NCBI RefSeq assembly: GCF_014529535.1
Contig: NW_023503493.1
Location: 12,308,001-12,372,000, forward strand
Direction: 5' to 3'
Origin: Bradysia coprophila
Taxonomy: Eukaryota > Arthropoda > Insecta > Diptera > Sciaridae
DNA: 64,000 nucleotides
The notes beneath the pieces were generated by a model, which worked only from the letters and a program-made list of their open reading frames with translations, was not told where the DNA came from and did no database searches. How positions within the stretch are numbered: the stretch's first letter is position 1; each line of letters begins with the position of its first letter. The position numbers were made by a program, and so were the translations under genes. Positions 47,176-59,341 of the stretch are shown here, in pieces.

Positions 47176-47395
47176 GGCAAGGTTTATTATTGGAAATTTT
47201 AGTTCGGAAAATTTGGAAAAATTCCGAAGAATCCAAAAAAAAAGTTTCCGAAAATTCTATGAAAATTCGGAATTTTTCCGAAAAATCTCCGAAATTTCGG
47301 AAAAACTTCGAATGATTGATTCTAATAAAATTCGGAAACAATTTGTGACTTTTTTTCCGAATTTTCAAAATTAAAATTCCCAATAATGAGCCCTG
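47176..47395. repeat. TTCGGAAA-rich element with TTATTATTGG ends
   Basis: The left end GTTTATTATTGG and right end CCAATAATGAGCCCTG are inverted. The interior is made of TTCGGAAAA and AATTCCGAA variants on both strands. It resembles a hAT-like MITE with subterminal repeats, but no 8-bp duplication is preserved. A related fragment is at 37260-37350. Confidence 0.5.
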
Positions 47396-47622
47396 GAGAG
47401 GAATTACGGCTGCATTTCCCTATTCTCTACTCTACCTGGTAGAGAAATATTGTGCACATTCTGTGCACAAAATATGCTCAATATGTGTACTAAATGTGTA
47501 CTGTAAATTATGTGTTCGTTACATACACATTTTGTACATTTTCTGTGCACAGAATGTGTACAATATTTCTCTACCAGGTAGAGTAGAGAATAGAGAAATG
47601 CAGCCGTAATTCCGCCCCTGAT
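47396..47622. mobile_element. MITE with GGAATTACGGCTGCATTTC arms
   Basis: The left arm GGAATTACGGCTGCATTTCC continues through CTCTACCTGGTAGAGAAATA and GTGCACA. The right arm is its mirror and ends CCGTAATTCCGCCCCTG. The right terminus CAGGGGCGG (reverse strand) suggests hAT, but the left terminus is eroded. No coding capacity. Confidence 0.75.
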
Positions 47623-49304
47623 TGCAGTGAAGTCAAAGAAGAAATAAAGTCAATCTGTTGTAAATAGTCATGTAAACCTTATGCGGATGTTCAAGCAGCT
47701 TCAGCATAACGAAACTTATTTAGTATTTGATGTTCTAATAATTTTGTTTTGTCGTTACAAAAACATTTAAAAAAATCGACGAGTTTGAAAGGGGGTTCAG
47801 CAGATCGATGTTCCATTGCAAATTTAAATCGACATCATTCAGTCATTTGTGTGATCTTATTAATTGACTAAAAATAAATCCCTGTTGTATTGTCGTAAGT
47901 TTGTGGTTTACACTGCATAGTCATAGTCTATCAACCAACCAAACAATTACTGCAATATAGAATCAATCCGTTTATGAACACGGAATCTCTTTCAAGAAGA
48001 ATCTCCATAATTTTTCAAACTTAGAAGACATTCTATGAAATCTCATGTTTTTCATTAGAAAATGACGAAGGCCAAGAAATAAGTATGAAATCCGAACACC
48101 CTCTTCCCCCTTGAATATGTCCGTAAATTCGTAATTCTGTACTTAAATCAGTTATTTCAATCAGACCCCTTTTCGTTTCGCTAATTGCGAATGATTAAAT
48201 CAATGCGAAAAATTATGTTTTCTTCACCAGGACCGATCGGATAATAGAACACAAACCCTGCTCGGAATTGCCGGAGAATTGAAAGGAATCGACAGGAATT
48301 GAAAGGAATTGAAAGAAATTGAAAGGAAATAAAACGAATCCGGCAACTAGACGAGTTGCTCCGGTAGTTGAGGTAATTTAGGAATTGAAAGGAATTTGAA
48401 ATTGATTTGCCACCCTTTTGGGAAGTGGTTTTCCCCCTCGTGTTTTGTTTGTAAAACAATCGTTAAGCAATGATCACGTTATCCCACTCTATTTCCACCA
48501 GCGAATCAATGGAACGCATTAAAAGAAATAATCGAAACAATTTCGTTCTAGACAAATCGGTTGTATGTGCTAGATGCCAGTATGATTTTGGAAATTATTT
48601 CCTGTAAGGGTATGTTAGACATAGTGATATTACACTTTCAAACAGACGACTATAGCTTCACATCAATGATGATAACGATAATATTAATAGAAGATAATTG
48701 TCTTATGTGTTTAAAGTTTAATTAGAAATGTTGGTTTCAATCTTGTACACTTAATCCAGGTTTAGCTTAAGTTAAATCTAATGACATTCAGTGAAGTAAT
48801 GGAAAATTAAAAAAAAAATAAGGAAAAGAACAAAATCGTTAAAGCAACAAAAAATATGTAGAAAAATGATGTTGAGATATAATAATCAATCAAGTTGGTT
48901 GTTCAATTTTTTTATACTAAATTTTAGTAAAAAAAAAAAACTTTCCAATCAAATGGAATCCTTAAGTTATTTTATCCGTAAAATGAAGTTAATTAATTCT
49001 CTATATAGAAAGTCTTAATACTAAATATTTTTGATACTATACCATTTGACATGAAAATCCATTTAGTTTCTCTTTTTATAAATATAAATAAAAATTTTGT
49101 TTACGAACAAAAAAAAAGTCCGCGTCTCATTGTGAACGATTTTTCTCAATAATTTTTTTTTTGGTTTTCACATCTCCTCTCTCTATTTTTCTTTCCTTAG
49201 TTAAAAAAAAAGATCAGTTTCTCCACGGTGTGAAAACATTATCTCAAAAAGTTTCGGTGTTTGTGTTTGGATATAAAATCCGGTGTTTAAATATCATCGG
49301 TTAT
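47623..49304. other. Intergenic stretch and probable nonA 3' UTR
   Basis: A GGAATTGAAA short tandem repeat occupies about 48265-48400. The A/T-rich 48.7-49.3 kb segment would contain the nonA 3' UTR. No other gene is seen. Confidence 0.4.
48265..48400. repeat. GGAATTGAAA short tandem repeat
   Basis: Variants of GGAATTGAAA and GGAATCGACA recur in direct orientation, for example GAATTGAAAGGAATTGAAAG. Confidence 0.7.
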
Positions 49305-52300
49305 CTAAAACCGTCTACGTTTGTTTTGGAAATTTCCATCATTTTGTTGATTATTCCATGGCCCACGTTGGCCGCCGCCGCCACGATTTCCACCGCCCAT
49401 TCCGCCTTGATTTCTATTATTCTGTCCGAAATCGTTGAATTGATCCTATTGTTTCGTATCAAGTGGATAGTTTAGATAATTTTTTTTTGATTATCCACAA
49501 GATAATTATTAAGAGAAAGGGGGAAAATAAAATTTGTTTTGTTAAAATTAACGAAATGAGTTAGAATATCGTTTCTTGTGTTTGTTTTCTTTTTTTCAGG
49601 TATTACTGCGACGAGTAAGTAAATCAATTCGTTTGAGCTCCTTTCATATTAAAGAAAAACGAATCAACGAATCAACGTACTCACTCTGCTCATAATACCA
49701 CTTTAGCACCATTGTGGGTAAAAGTAAATTTTAAGCATTGCACGATTATTTAAACTTCAACTTATAATATTTGTTACGCTTTATAATTTGAGTAAGATTT
49801 CGTTTACGCATAAACATTAGACGATTTGCAACCTATTCCGAGAATATAGTTGCTTCATTCATTAATGTATTATAGACAAGCCTGAAAATTCGTTTCGAGA
49901 TAGTTTCATATAAAATAGTTCCGAGATGTTTGACTAATATGCGCAACAGATTGTTGGTATATGGGAGACCGATATATTTGGCCGCATAAAATATACCAAA
50001 ATCGTTGCTGGTTGACTTTACAAAACATATTTTTCGATAGCAAATTTATCGGAGATAGTTTCTGATATTTTCAGTTTAGTTTTTGAGCATTAATATCGTA
50101 TGTGGTGTCTTAAGGTCTGACAGCAAACGCACAATTATAGAAAGTGTATTGTCCAATATATATTCGAAACGGCTTGTTTCGGCTAAAATGACAGTTTTAA
50201 GTCAAGTCAGGAAAATCATCTGATGACTTTAAGAAAGTTATGGTCAAATTTTCGGTACCAATAGACGAAGGATCTCTCTGTCGTTATGAGTTACGACCAG
50301 TTGTGGCAACGAGGGACTTTCATTTTTGGTTTTTTATACTTTGTTGCTACAAAATCAAAGTTTATGCAGACGTTATGCAGTAGAGTATTTCTAAAAGGGA
50401 GATGCTTTTGTTACCCTCGTAAAATACTCCGACAATTTTTTTTCCATTATTACTTAGAGCATAATAAGGCGGTATATGCTGGCCATCTATTCACAACCAA
50501 CCACTCCATCAAAATTATCCATTTTTCCATGAATACTCTAAACTCCCATTACTCATTACCTTTCCACTTCCATCATCAAAAAATTTAGCGTGAAATGATG
50601 TCAATGCGAGGTTTTTTTTACTCATTTTCGAAGCCTATGTATGTATGATGGTATGGTGGTTTGAAGCTTGACTCATTTTATTAGTCACCCCAGTTAACTG
50701 GCTAATTCCTTAATGGAATTGAAAAATATTTTTGGAAGGACTGGCGAGCCATACCAATCCGAAAATTGAACTTTTCAGGCATGACAGACTCTCCAACGAA
50801 AATTTTATTTTTCATTGTCATTCATCTCCAATGCCTTCACTTTAATTCAGATTTTTTACGACGCGTTGTGATATTCACCAGAACCCTTCTAGCGCTCAAA
50901 AACAAATGTTATTCATCCTGCAAAATCTAACAACGACGATCCGATGAGGGACCACAAAGCCAATGGGTTCTGGGTCTTTAAATTTTACGAATTGAAATTC
51001 TATTGGTTTTGCAATTTAACAATCAGTTTTCTAGTTTGTTTTGACCATTTGATTCGCTTCCGAATTGGTGTGTTTACTGCTGCATAGTCAGACCCACAAC
51101 GATATTCAATTAAAATAAAAGATTTCGTTTTTAGCATAGAAATATTCCAGCGCTCAATTTCAAAGTAATAAAATCAGTGATAATATGGACAAGTGAGATT
51201 GAGAGAGAGTATTTTCCATAAGTCATAAATTTGTCGTCTATTCCATAATGATATGAGTTGTGATTTGTTTCAAATTGGTTGTAAATCATATAAATTCATC
51301 AGAAAAGTTCATATTCAGTGAGTGTATGTTATCATCGATTTAAATAACGATTCAGTCTCGTTTGATAGAAAGAAGAGTAATATATTGGAAGAGAGAACAT
51401 AAAAAATATTATAATTATCATCAGTTCAAATAGTCTGTAATGCTCATCTTATGAAATTTAATGTTTTTTTAAAATTTAAACTAATTAAATACGAAGTGGG
51501 GAGGTGCATTCAAATATGTGTGTTTATAAAGTAAAATGAATTCCACCTCCGTCCACAATCGAAGGATTTTTTTTCTCGAAATATATTCCAAATGTTTGCG
51601 TCTGTTTTATCGTAAAATGTACTCAGTATTCGGTTGACAATGTGAGTTAGTTTATTGATTCAGATAATAATAGTTTCGTTCAAGTTCACAGTTATTTGTT
51701 GCTAACAAGCAGTTTCAACTATATACTGTAGTGCGCCCCCATTCCCTATTATAACTTTTTATAATTTGTTCGATTTGGTCTTGTTATTTTGTAGGATTGT
51801 ATAGGACATATTGTTTGCAGAAAAGTTTGTTTTTATAGTCAAACTTTCGTTCACCACCCTCCAGCCATATGGTAATACAATTGGTCGAAGGATGGTTGAT
51901 GTTTTTAGAATTTTCAATGTTATCAGATGCACGCAAAATTGACATTTATTTAACCGAATGGATTGTAATGTTGATGTGATTTCATGATGTTGTTTTTTCG
52001 ATTCTGTTGTGTTTGAGAAATTAGAGACAACGAGTCAGAAACATTTTCTATTAGAACAATGTTCATTAGATTGGTCGTTCCGTGATCTGAGTGGAACATT
52101 ATAGCGAAATTCAATTGGTAAAACATCTGTTTCAAATTTACCGGTAAATGTAGCGTTTAACGGTAAATTTTAAGCAAATTTGTTTGAAATTTACCGGTAA
52201 ACGCTACATTTACCGGTTAAATTTCAAACAACATTTTTGACTGTTGGTTTTACTAGAATATACAGACTGTTGCAGACTGTAACGAATGATACAGTGCAAC

Positions 52301-55300
52301 TATATGCAACGAATGCTTTGCCAGCTGTTGGTATACATTTCCGTTATTGTCATAACGTAAACGGTACACCCCTTTCCGTTCCACATTTCTTAAATTTGAT
52401 AGAAAAGTTTTCTTAGCGGTATTCAAGAGATGTATTGTGTATAAGATGTATGGAGTGGTGATACCAGTAGTTTAAGTGGAAAAAGATTCGAAAATCAATT
52501 TCTTTCAAAAGAAGATCGCTCTGGATTTAGATTCAACTAATCACCAATAGGAACGCCTACCTATTGTATGCTAAAATCAGTTTCAGATTTTCTCAAATTT
52601 TCATAAACTCCCATTAGACCAATGCCCCACGGCATTTTGTGTTCCACTCACGGTGGGAAACTTATTCCATTTACATTGTTCGATACGAAAAACCAGTTTG
52701 CTCTACGACTTCCCCCCTATAAGAGTCCTCTAGAACCTCAAAAATGTTGGTCGTAGAACAAATTTGTTTTTCTTATCGCACCAGGTAAATGGAATGGAAT
52801 AGGCTATAAACCGTGAGGATTCAAATATGGAAAACCAATATTTCGTTCAGACTTTCAGAGCTTTTCATAAAGTGAATTTTGGCTTTTTTGGCAACCAGTT
52901 ACAATCATGAAATTTTTGGAAAACTTTTGTTCAGTTAGTATAAACGAGTAAATTTTAAAGTTAGCCGCTCTCGCGATACAGTACAGATGCTTCGGTCAAT
53001 GTTTTTGCCTAAATCGATTGTCCAAAGGTCGTAATATATCATTTGCTTGCACTCAATGAAAAGTACCACAACAAAAATCTATTTCTTCAACTTACGAACT
53101 ACATCGTACGTTCAACGGAACTTAAACCTTCAGTCAACGTTCTTTTGTTGTTGCAGAAATGAATAACAAAAGCAAAAGAAGAGCTGAAGACATTAACACT
53201 GCGGTCGCTTCTGTATTCTCGTTCACAGTACACCAACCGATGACAGGCTGTGTACACAGTTATATTCATTTCCGATAAGTTTTGACATGCTATTTGGTGG
53301 TTATTTCCAACCGAACAAATTACAGGTAGGGAAAAGCACTTTCTAATTGAGTACCCAAACATCAACGAAGAGAATACGCCGTGCAGGAATGAGATAATGT
53401 TCGTCCTTAATGGATTTAATTCCCCCTACACTCTTGAATAATAAACCGACTGGAATTGCCAGTGAGGCTTTGTACATTTCGATTAATTGGATTAACTTAA
53501 TTGACTGATGAATTAAGTTGATTAAGAGTTTCACATTAGCGTTTGCCACAGCCGGACTGGCTGCCGAACGGCGTAAGTACAAAGAGCTCAAAAATATGTT
53601 TTTTTAAAGGCACCAAAAGCCGAGTTGACCGAAAACGCACCCACAATTTGCCGGGTTGCCATATATGGTCAGACTGGGCCAGACATTTACAATGTTGACA
53701 TCAACGATTGCGTAATAAGATCGATAATTCCCTCTCCCCTCCATTTGTCTTTAATACTTGCACGTCGATACACACAATCTTAGTCATCTAGACGGAGCGC
53801 ACTATAAATGGCTTAAAAAGTCAATCATTTCGAGAAAACAATGCAGAAAATAGACCAAGTCCAATCCGACATACTGAGCACGAATAACGGCAATGAATTG
53901 CAAACATTTTTCAAATATTTTGTTTTTCGCTTGGAATTTTCAAAAAAGAAAACCATTCCGAACGGAATGAATGTTAAAATAACGGAATGCCCTGCGGCAT
54001 ATTAAAAACGGGTCAGAAGACTCAGAAAGAGGTACAAAAGAATTTCGAATCACTTACCATATTGCCGCCGCCCATTCCGCCTTGGAAGTTTTGATTCTGT
54101 CGTGGACCGTCGAAGTTTTTCCTCATATTGTTGTTTCCACCACCGCCACCGCCGCCAAGATTGTTACCGATATTGTTGCCCATGTTACCGAGATTTCCGA
54201 TATTACCCGAGCCTTGTTGATTCTCTTGAGCGTCCAGCAACGAATTTAACTGTTGAGCCTGGTGGAATGAAACGGAAATTCGGTCAATAAATCGAAACGA
54301 TAAGAAATTGACATCGATTGAAGTTGTTGCTGACTGTGTTCAGTTGTGGTTGGGTGTAATAATCAAAGGATATCATAAACACGGACCAATGTTTTTCATC
54401 ATAAAATCACACACAAAAGTTCCAAGGCAACAAATTGACTAATGGCTTGTACCGTACCTGCATGAACAATGTGTTTTCCTGTTGTCGTCGTCTCAATTCC
54501 TCCTCTTGTTTCGACATTCTCATTGACATTTCCTCTTGGGCACGACGCATTTGTTCCTCGTTTTTCATTCGTTGCTCATCGGCGAATTTCTCTTTCATTT
54601 CCCAGTTTGTTTTGCGCTGGTCTCGGTCCTGTTCTCTCTGGCGTAGTTCTGTATGAAAACGTTAGATTAGCAAAACAGATTGGCAAGACGTCTAGCGTTG
54701 ACTTCACTTACGATTTCTTAGCATTTCGGTCTCGTGTTCGTAGCGTGCGTATTCCATTTGAGCTTCCAGTTTCTCTTCCTCCATTTTCATTTCATTCTTG
54801 AGGGCGTCGTGTTTCTGTTTGTACAAATCATGCAACTGCTTCCATCTTGTACCATATTCGTGTTCAAACGAACCCTGTTCGGCGAATCGTGGTCCACAAG
54901 AACGAGCGCTCATGAAATCTTGATTTTTCTTGGTGATGGTCTTTTCCGGATAGCCGTCAGTATCGTCACTGTGTTCAAATAGCTCACACACACACGGACG
55001 CAGCGATGACGTCAAGAAGAAACATTTATCTGTGCAATAGCGGATAGCGGCCATGGCACCCGATTTACGAGTGAATTCAACGATACCTTCACCGGTTGGC
55101 TTTCCTCGATCATCGACTACAATCACGGCTCGTTCGACTTGTCCAAATATTTCAAACGATTTGTGCAATAGTTCGTTCGTGACGAACGGTGTCAGATTCT
55201 TAACCCGAATGGTTGTCGCATTTGGTGCGAATCGAACACGAAGCGCACGACTTTTGCGCACGAAACCATCCAGTTCACGTTTAGCCTTTTCAGCATTGGC

Positions 55301-57000
55301 ACGGAAATCCACTTTGATGAATGCAAAGAATTTTTCCGCATTCAAAAACGCTTCGCTCGTTTCACCGTACGGCGTAAAGAGATCTTTCAGTTCCTCTTCG
55401 GTGATATCACTGGTCAAATTGCCGATGTACAGCCGATTACGTCCGGAAAATTTCACTTCTTGATGTTCGATCGATGGAATGTCGTGTGTCGGACCTTGCA
55501 TATGGCTCAATTTCTGATTGATCATGAAATCTTCACCGCCGCCATTGCGCATTCCGCGATTTTGTCCCTTGTGATGCATACGATCGCCACGGTTGTCACC
55601 CTGGTTGTTACCGCGACTACTCTGATTGTTGTCGCCTTGACCACCGTCCGCCTGGAAATGAATCAAACGAAAGGGTTGGATTATATCCAGCGATGCGATG
55701 TTTTATAATGACTAAAAAAAAGTGACATTTCGGTCTAGGGATAGTAACCGTTCCGTAGAATATTTCATGGAAACATTCGCTCCTCTGAAGACTTGATATT
55801 TTTAACGTGTGGAGGGTCAACTCAGGTCATGCTAAATTAATTCAATCGCCTCACGTGGCGTAAAGGCAGTAAATCGAATTCAATTTCTTTTGTAATCCAC
55901 AGCACTAGCTTTCCGCTTTTAGCATATTGGTGCCAAAGCAGTAAAGGGCATTTGACTTAATTTTGCATGAAATGAATTTCACCTGTTCCGAGCCTTAGAA
56001 AATAACCAGCCAGAAACATCATTGCCGATCGATCATTTCATGGGAAAAGATGATTTTTTCGCCATTGCAATGGGCAGAGTTTTAAGGGCAACGTGTGCCG
56101 GCACGTGTTTTGTAAAAAGGAAAATTTGCGTACGTGGAACATCTGACAGTGACAGTTGCTTTCAGCACAGAACTGAACTCACCGGAGGGTCTAATTTAAT
56201 TTTTTTGCGAATCTTCATTCACTAAGTACTAATAGAAGTCAGTCAATCTCATGGTAATCAATTATTACGTCCTCAGTGCTACAATTTCTAAGTCATTCCT
56301 CTAGTAATAATTACGACTAATCAGCAGCTCTATTGATTGGATTACAATAAAAATGACACGGAAAATTAATTAGATAAAGAAGAAGAGCGAACAGAATCTC
56401 CACGTTTTGTGAGACCAACTATTCGCCGGTAGATGAATAAATTTCGATTGACGTTAAAATTGCCGTACAAAAATCAAATTTTAAAATGACTACCGATGTT
56501 TCTGTATGTTTCATAGTAACGCGACGCAATAAGAGGTTTTTTTTGGCACGCTGGTACAGGTAGCCATTTTGAAAAAAAATGAAATTTTTCGGAAAAATCC
56601 ATCGCCTGCGTAAAAAAACCTTATGAAAAAATTGACTTACATCTTGATTTTGGTTCTGATTGCGATTCTGCTGGAAATTGCGATTATTTCCGCCACCGGG
56701 GCCACCACGTCCTCCGCCAAAGTTACGATTGCCCATTCCACGTCCTCGTCCACCAAAGTTTTGACGATTTCCCCCTTGGTTATTTCCATGATTCTGGTTG
56801 AAGGGCTTACGATCTTCATTTTGACTGAACGACTGATCCATTGGCGTGGCTGGTTCGGCCTTAACCAAAGGTTTTCCTTGGCTGGCGACACCATTGGGTC
56901 CACCAGCATTTTTGTTGCCTTGCTGCTGTTTCATATTGTTTGCGGTGATTCTTTGTGGCTGCGGTGGTGGCAGCGTTGCACTTTCTGCTTTTGTTTCCAT
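49305..57000 (-). CDS. nonA: No-on-transient-A (NONA/DBHS) RNA-binding protein (5 exons)
   Basis: I assembled 610 residues from exons 57000-56641, 55651-54712, 54648-54458, 54258-54058 and 49445-49305, all GT-AG and in phase. Residues 1-165 are Q/N- and RGG-rich. RRM1 (about 192-263) has RNP2 RLYIGNLT and RNP1 KFFAFIKVDF. RRM2 follows with RVKNLTP and GEGIVEFTRKSGA. The NOPS segment begins LRPCVCELFEHSDDTDG and continues PEKTITKKN, and is followed by a long charged coiled coil (WKQLHDLYKQKHDALKNEMK onward). The tail is glycine-rich, and exon 5 ends FQNKRRRF, the basic nuclear-localisation end of the family. DBHS proteins dimerise through the NOPS and coiled coil and act in nuclear RNA retention, splicing and transcription. 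In flies NONA affects vision and courtship song. The last intron is 4.6 kb, and intron 3 holds a U18 snoRNA. Confidence 0.93.
49446..54057 (-). other. nonA: nonA intron 4 (4.6 kb)
   Basis: The acceptor before exon 5 lies in ACGAAACAATAG with a poor pyrimidine tract. The intron contains a small palindromic element at 52130-52232 and no recognised exon or snoRNA. Reading past exon 4 adds VSDSKFFCTSF and a stop at 54022, a possible short isoform. Confidence 0.6.
52130..52232. repeat. Palindromic element with TTTACCGGTAAA arms
   Basis: AAATTTACCGGTAAATGTAG followed by CGTTTAACGGTAAATTT is mirrored by GAAATTTACCGGTAAACGCT followed by ACATTTACCGGTTAAATTTC. Each arm is itself partly palindromic around ACCGGT. 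The loop is about 15 bases. Confidence 0.8.
54336..54407 (-). ncRNA. U18: U18 (SNORD18)-like box C/D snoRNA in nonA intron 3
   Basis: It lies in the sense orientation in the 199-nt intron 54259-54457. Box C ATGATGA is at 54402-54396 and box D CTGA at 54343-54340. The flanking TGTGT and ACACA can pair. The guide CATTGGTCCGTGTTT before a D'-like ATGA is the U18 guide and complements 28S AAACACGGACCAA. Box D is 81 nt from the 3' splice site, as in the host gene. In vertebrates U18 is hosted by the ribosomal protein L4 gene, so the host differs. Confidence 0.85.
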
Positions 57001-57461
57001 TTTTCTGTTTTTTTTTTCTTCACTAAATTAATTAAAATAAACGCTGAACAAGCACTTTTTACGTCTTCACTGTAAATGGCGTCCGACGGAAATGGACAGA
57101 AAATTACAATGGCATCTATGGCAGTGCTAAAATAGTTTTCATTTATTTTGACAGATGGCGCCTGAATATGGAAAATAGAGTGGATTGAGTTGTGAGCCGA
57201 GATATAAAAAGTTCACTTATTTGAATTTCTTTTATGATTTGAGTCAATTTATGTATTCATTCAATCGTATACCAGTTAATTTGACTTATCTCGATAGGTG
57301 ATATGTCGAAATTACTACGTTGTTTTAGGGAAAAAGTGAGCTTAAAATTTAGAGGAAATTATTGACATTTATATCTGTTATACAGAGTAGAAATTTTGAC
57401 AAATCACCCATCGAGATCAGTTAAAATCAGAGATCAGCTAAAAGTTTCTCATATGCAGAAT
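57001..57461. other. nonA promoter region
   Basis: This lies immediately upstream of the nonA start codon. No TATA box is evident. ATGGCG and GGCGCCATCTG motifs occur, but I cannot assign factors. Confidence 0.35.
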
Positions 57462-57695
57462 GAGCACCAGCTGAATATCACCAGCAAACAAAAACACTTT
57501 GTATTGTAAACAATTCAAAGACAACCTACACACAGTGCATTTCTACGTTAACGTCATCTACGCGCACATAACACGTATGAATGAAGTAAACACATTGTTA
57601 AGAATGTGTTTTGATTGTTTATCATACGATAAGTGTGTGTTAGCAGATCCAGCTGGTGATATTCAGCTGGTGCTCATTGTGCATATGAAAAATAT
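57462..57695. mobile_element. CAGCTG-type MITE, copy 5
   Basis: The arms are CATATGCAGAATGAGCACC plus CAGCTGAATATCACCAGC and their mirror GCTGGTGATATTCAGCTGG plus TGCTCATTGTGCATATG. The interior shares ACGTTAACGTCATCTACGCG and AAGAATGTGTTTTGATTG with copy 1. Confidence 0.8.
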
Positions 57696-57784
57696 TTACA
57701 GGCTGTAAATTAACTGGTTTTTCCCCTGTTTTTACGCTTTTTTAACGCTTGTATTCTCTCGTAGAATATTTGTTTCATCGAATA

Positions 57785-58178
57785 AGTTATGCTCAAAACA
57801 AACGAGGCATTGAAAACGTGTTTTGGTCCTATTTTTCATGACGAAATTTTCGAAACTGTCAAATGAAGTTAGAACTTTTTCTATTCAAAGTCGCAACTGC
57901 TGCATCTGTCAATGAAAACTAGGACCAAAACACGTTTTCAACAATGAAAGTAGATAAGTAGGTATGGCCAGTCCATACAAGTCGGAGCACATACGATTTG
58001 CATGGCGCCACCTCAAACAAACTCATTTCCAGTGGAAATTTGCACTAGAAATGAGTTCGTTTGAGGTGGCGCCATGCAAATCCGTATGTGCTCCGGCTAG
58101 AACAAATTTGAACGTTTGGCCATACCTATCTATTTACTTTCATTGGTTTTCAATACCTCGTTTGTTTTGAGCATAAAC
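57785..58178. repeat. Nested palindromes (element inside element)
   Basis: The outer arms GTTATGCTCAAAACAAACGA and TCGTTTGTTTTGAGCATAAAC enclose two inner palindromes. One is AAAACGTGTTTTGGTCCTA with TAGGACCAAAACACGTTTT. The other is CATGGCGCCACCTCAAACAA with TTTGAGGTGGCGCCATGCAA, which in turn is flanked by AGTAGATAAGTAGGTATGGC and its mirror. This is best explained by successive insertions of foldback elements. Confidence 0.75.
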
Positions 58179-58294
58179 ATTTTCAGAAACACACAGTTAG
58201 TTCATCCATATCTGAATGAAGAAATTATGACAACTTCGCGCTGATCACGAAGGTAATGGCAGTAAAGACAAGGTGAGACAAACGAACCTGTTCT

Positions 58295-58411
58295 GGTAAC
58301 ACTGATTTTGAGCTAGTTGTTTGTGAAAATTGTATTAGTCGATGGTTTAGCGTTGCGCTCCATCGACTCATACAATTTTGACATGCAACTAGCTCAAAAT
58401 CAGTGTTACCA
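58295..58411. mobile_element. Small MITE, 117 bp
   Basis: GGTAACACTGATTTTGAGCT and AGCTCAAAATCAGTGTTACC are perfect inverted ends. TTGTAT...ATACAATTTTG and CGATGG/CCATCG pair further in. It is non-coding. Confidence 0.85.
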
Positions 58412-58465
58412 ACACAAGTCGTTTAGCCTACTTTTTTCTTCTACATGTCGTATTCCTTCATATAG

Positions 58466-58640
58466 AGTGTTATGATGAAAGAGAAGAAGATATTTTGACA
58501 AGTACCCTAAGGCAAGTTAAAATAAACTGGTCTTCTGTCCTCTCGCTCTCAACGTACCACGTTGAAAGAGAAGCAAATACTTTGACAAGTATCCCAAGGC
58601 AAGTTATAATAACTAGTCTTCGGTTTTTTCGCTCTGATCA
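58466..58640. repeat. Tandem duplication of about 100 bp
   Basis: GACAAGTACCCTAAGGCAAG with TCTTCTGTCCTCTCGCTCT recurs as GACAAGTATCCCAAGGCAAG with TCTTCGGTTTTTTCGCTCT. The two units are diverged. Function unknown. Confidence 0.65.
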
Positions 58641-59341
58641 TAACAGTCTATATGGTCAAATGTTCTAGTGGCTCCACCATCGCCTAAGAGGACGTTTTGT
58701 GTACTAAATGTACAACTGAATAACCGATATTACAAACTGGGAATCAAATCTGAAACTAAGTACAGGCGCAAATATGAGCGCAAAATAGGTCCGATTGAAG
58801 GAGGAGGCCAAAACCAATAAAAGGTTCTAGTTGCCACTCAAGTAAAGTACCTATGAAACCGATAACAGTTATTTATGTTACAACTGTGACACTTCATTAC
58901 GGTCTGACCTGGTTGTTTTGCTGTTCGAAATATGTTAACTTTTCAGTGCCTGCTATAAACGAAAGATGTCGCACCTATTTTGACTGGAAAATGTTTGGCT
59001 CTCATCCCTCTCATCCCGCCACTGACACTTTTGTCGACAGTTTTTGGATTTCTGCCGATTTCTCGTTTAGCAACTCTTTGAGAAATTAATCAAAAGCAGA
59101 GAGAAGTTTTATTAATTTTGTGCCGGTAGAAAGGTAAGCAATGGCACACCCTTTGAAGGGCATAACTGCTTTTATGTAGAGATTCCCAAATTGCATATTT
59201 ATCCGTTAATCTAAGTTGATGTTGCTCCGTACGGTTAATATTGATTTTTTTTCCGCCTGCAAAGATTCTCTTGTGTGCTGCAACAATTTAATGGAAGAAA
59301 AATTCCTCTTTCTTTAGCAAAAGAAAACCAAAGCAGAGAAG
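58641..59341. other. PGAM5 upstream region
   Basis: No separate gene is seen. TTTCTTTAG at about 59311-59319 could be a 5'-UTR acceptor for PGAM5. No TATA box is obvious. Confidence 0.35.

Noticed and set aside
51300..51345. Possible C/D snoRNA in nonA intron 4 (GATGATAA with two CTGA)
   Set aside because: Box C is non-canonical, the box spacing is too short, and the position is far from the 3' splice site.
53099..53591. Two minus-strand frames of 82-88 codons in nonA intron 4
   Set aside because: No family resemblance and no compatible splice sites linking them to nonA.
54469..57075. Several long plus-strand frames over nonA
   Set aside because: They are antisense to well-supported nonA exons and carry no family resemblance.
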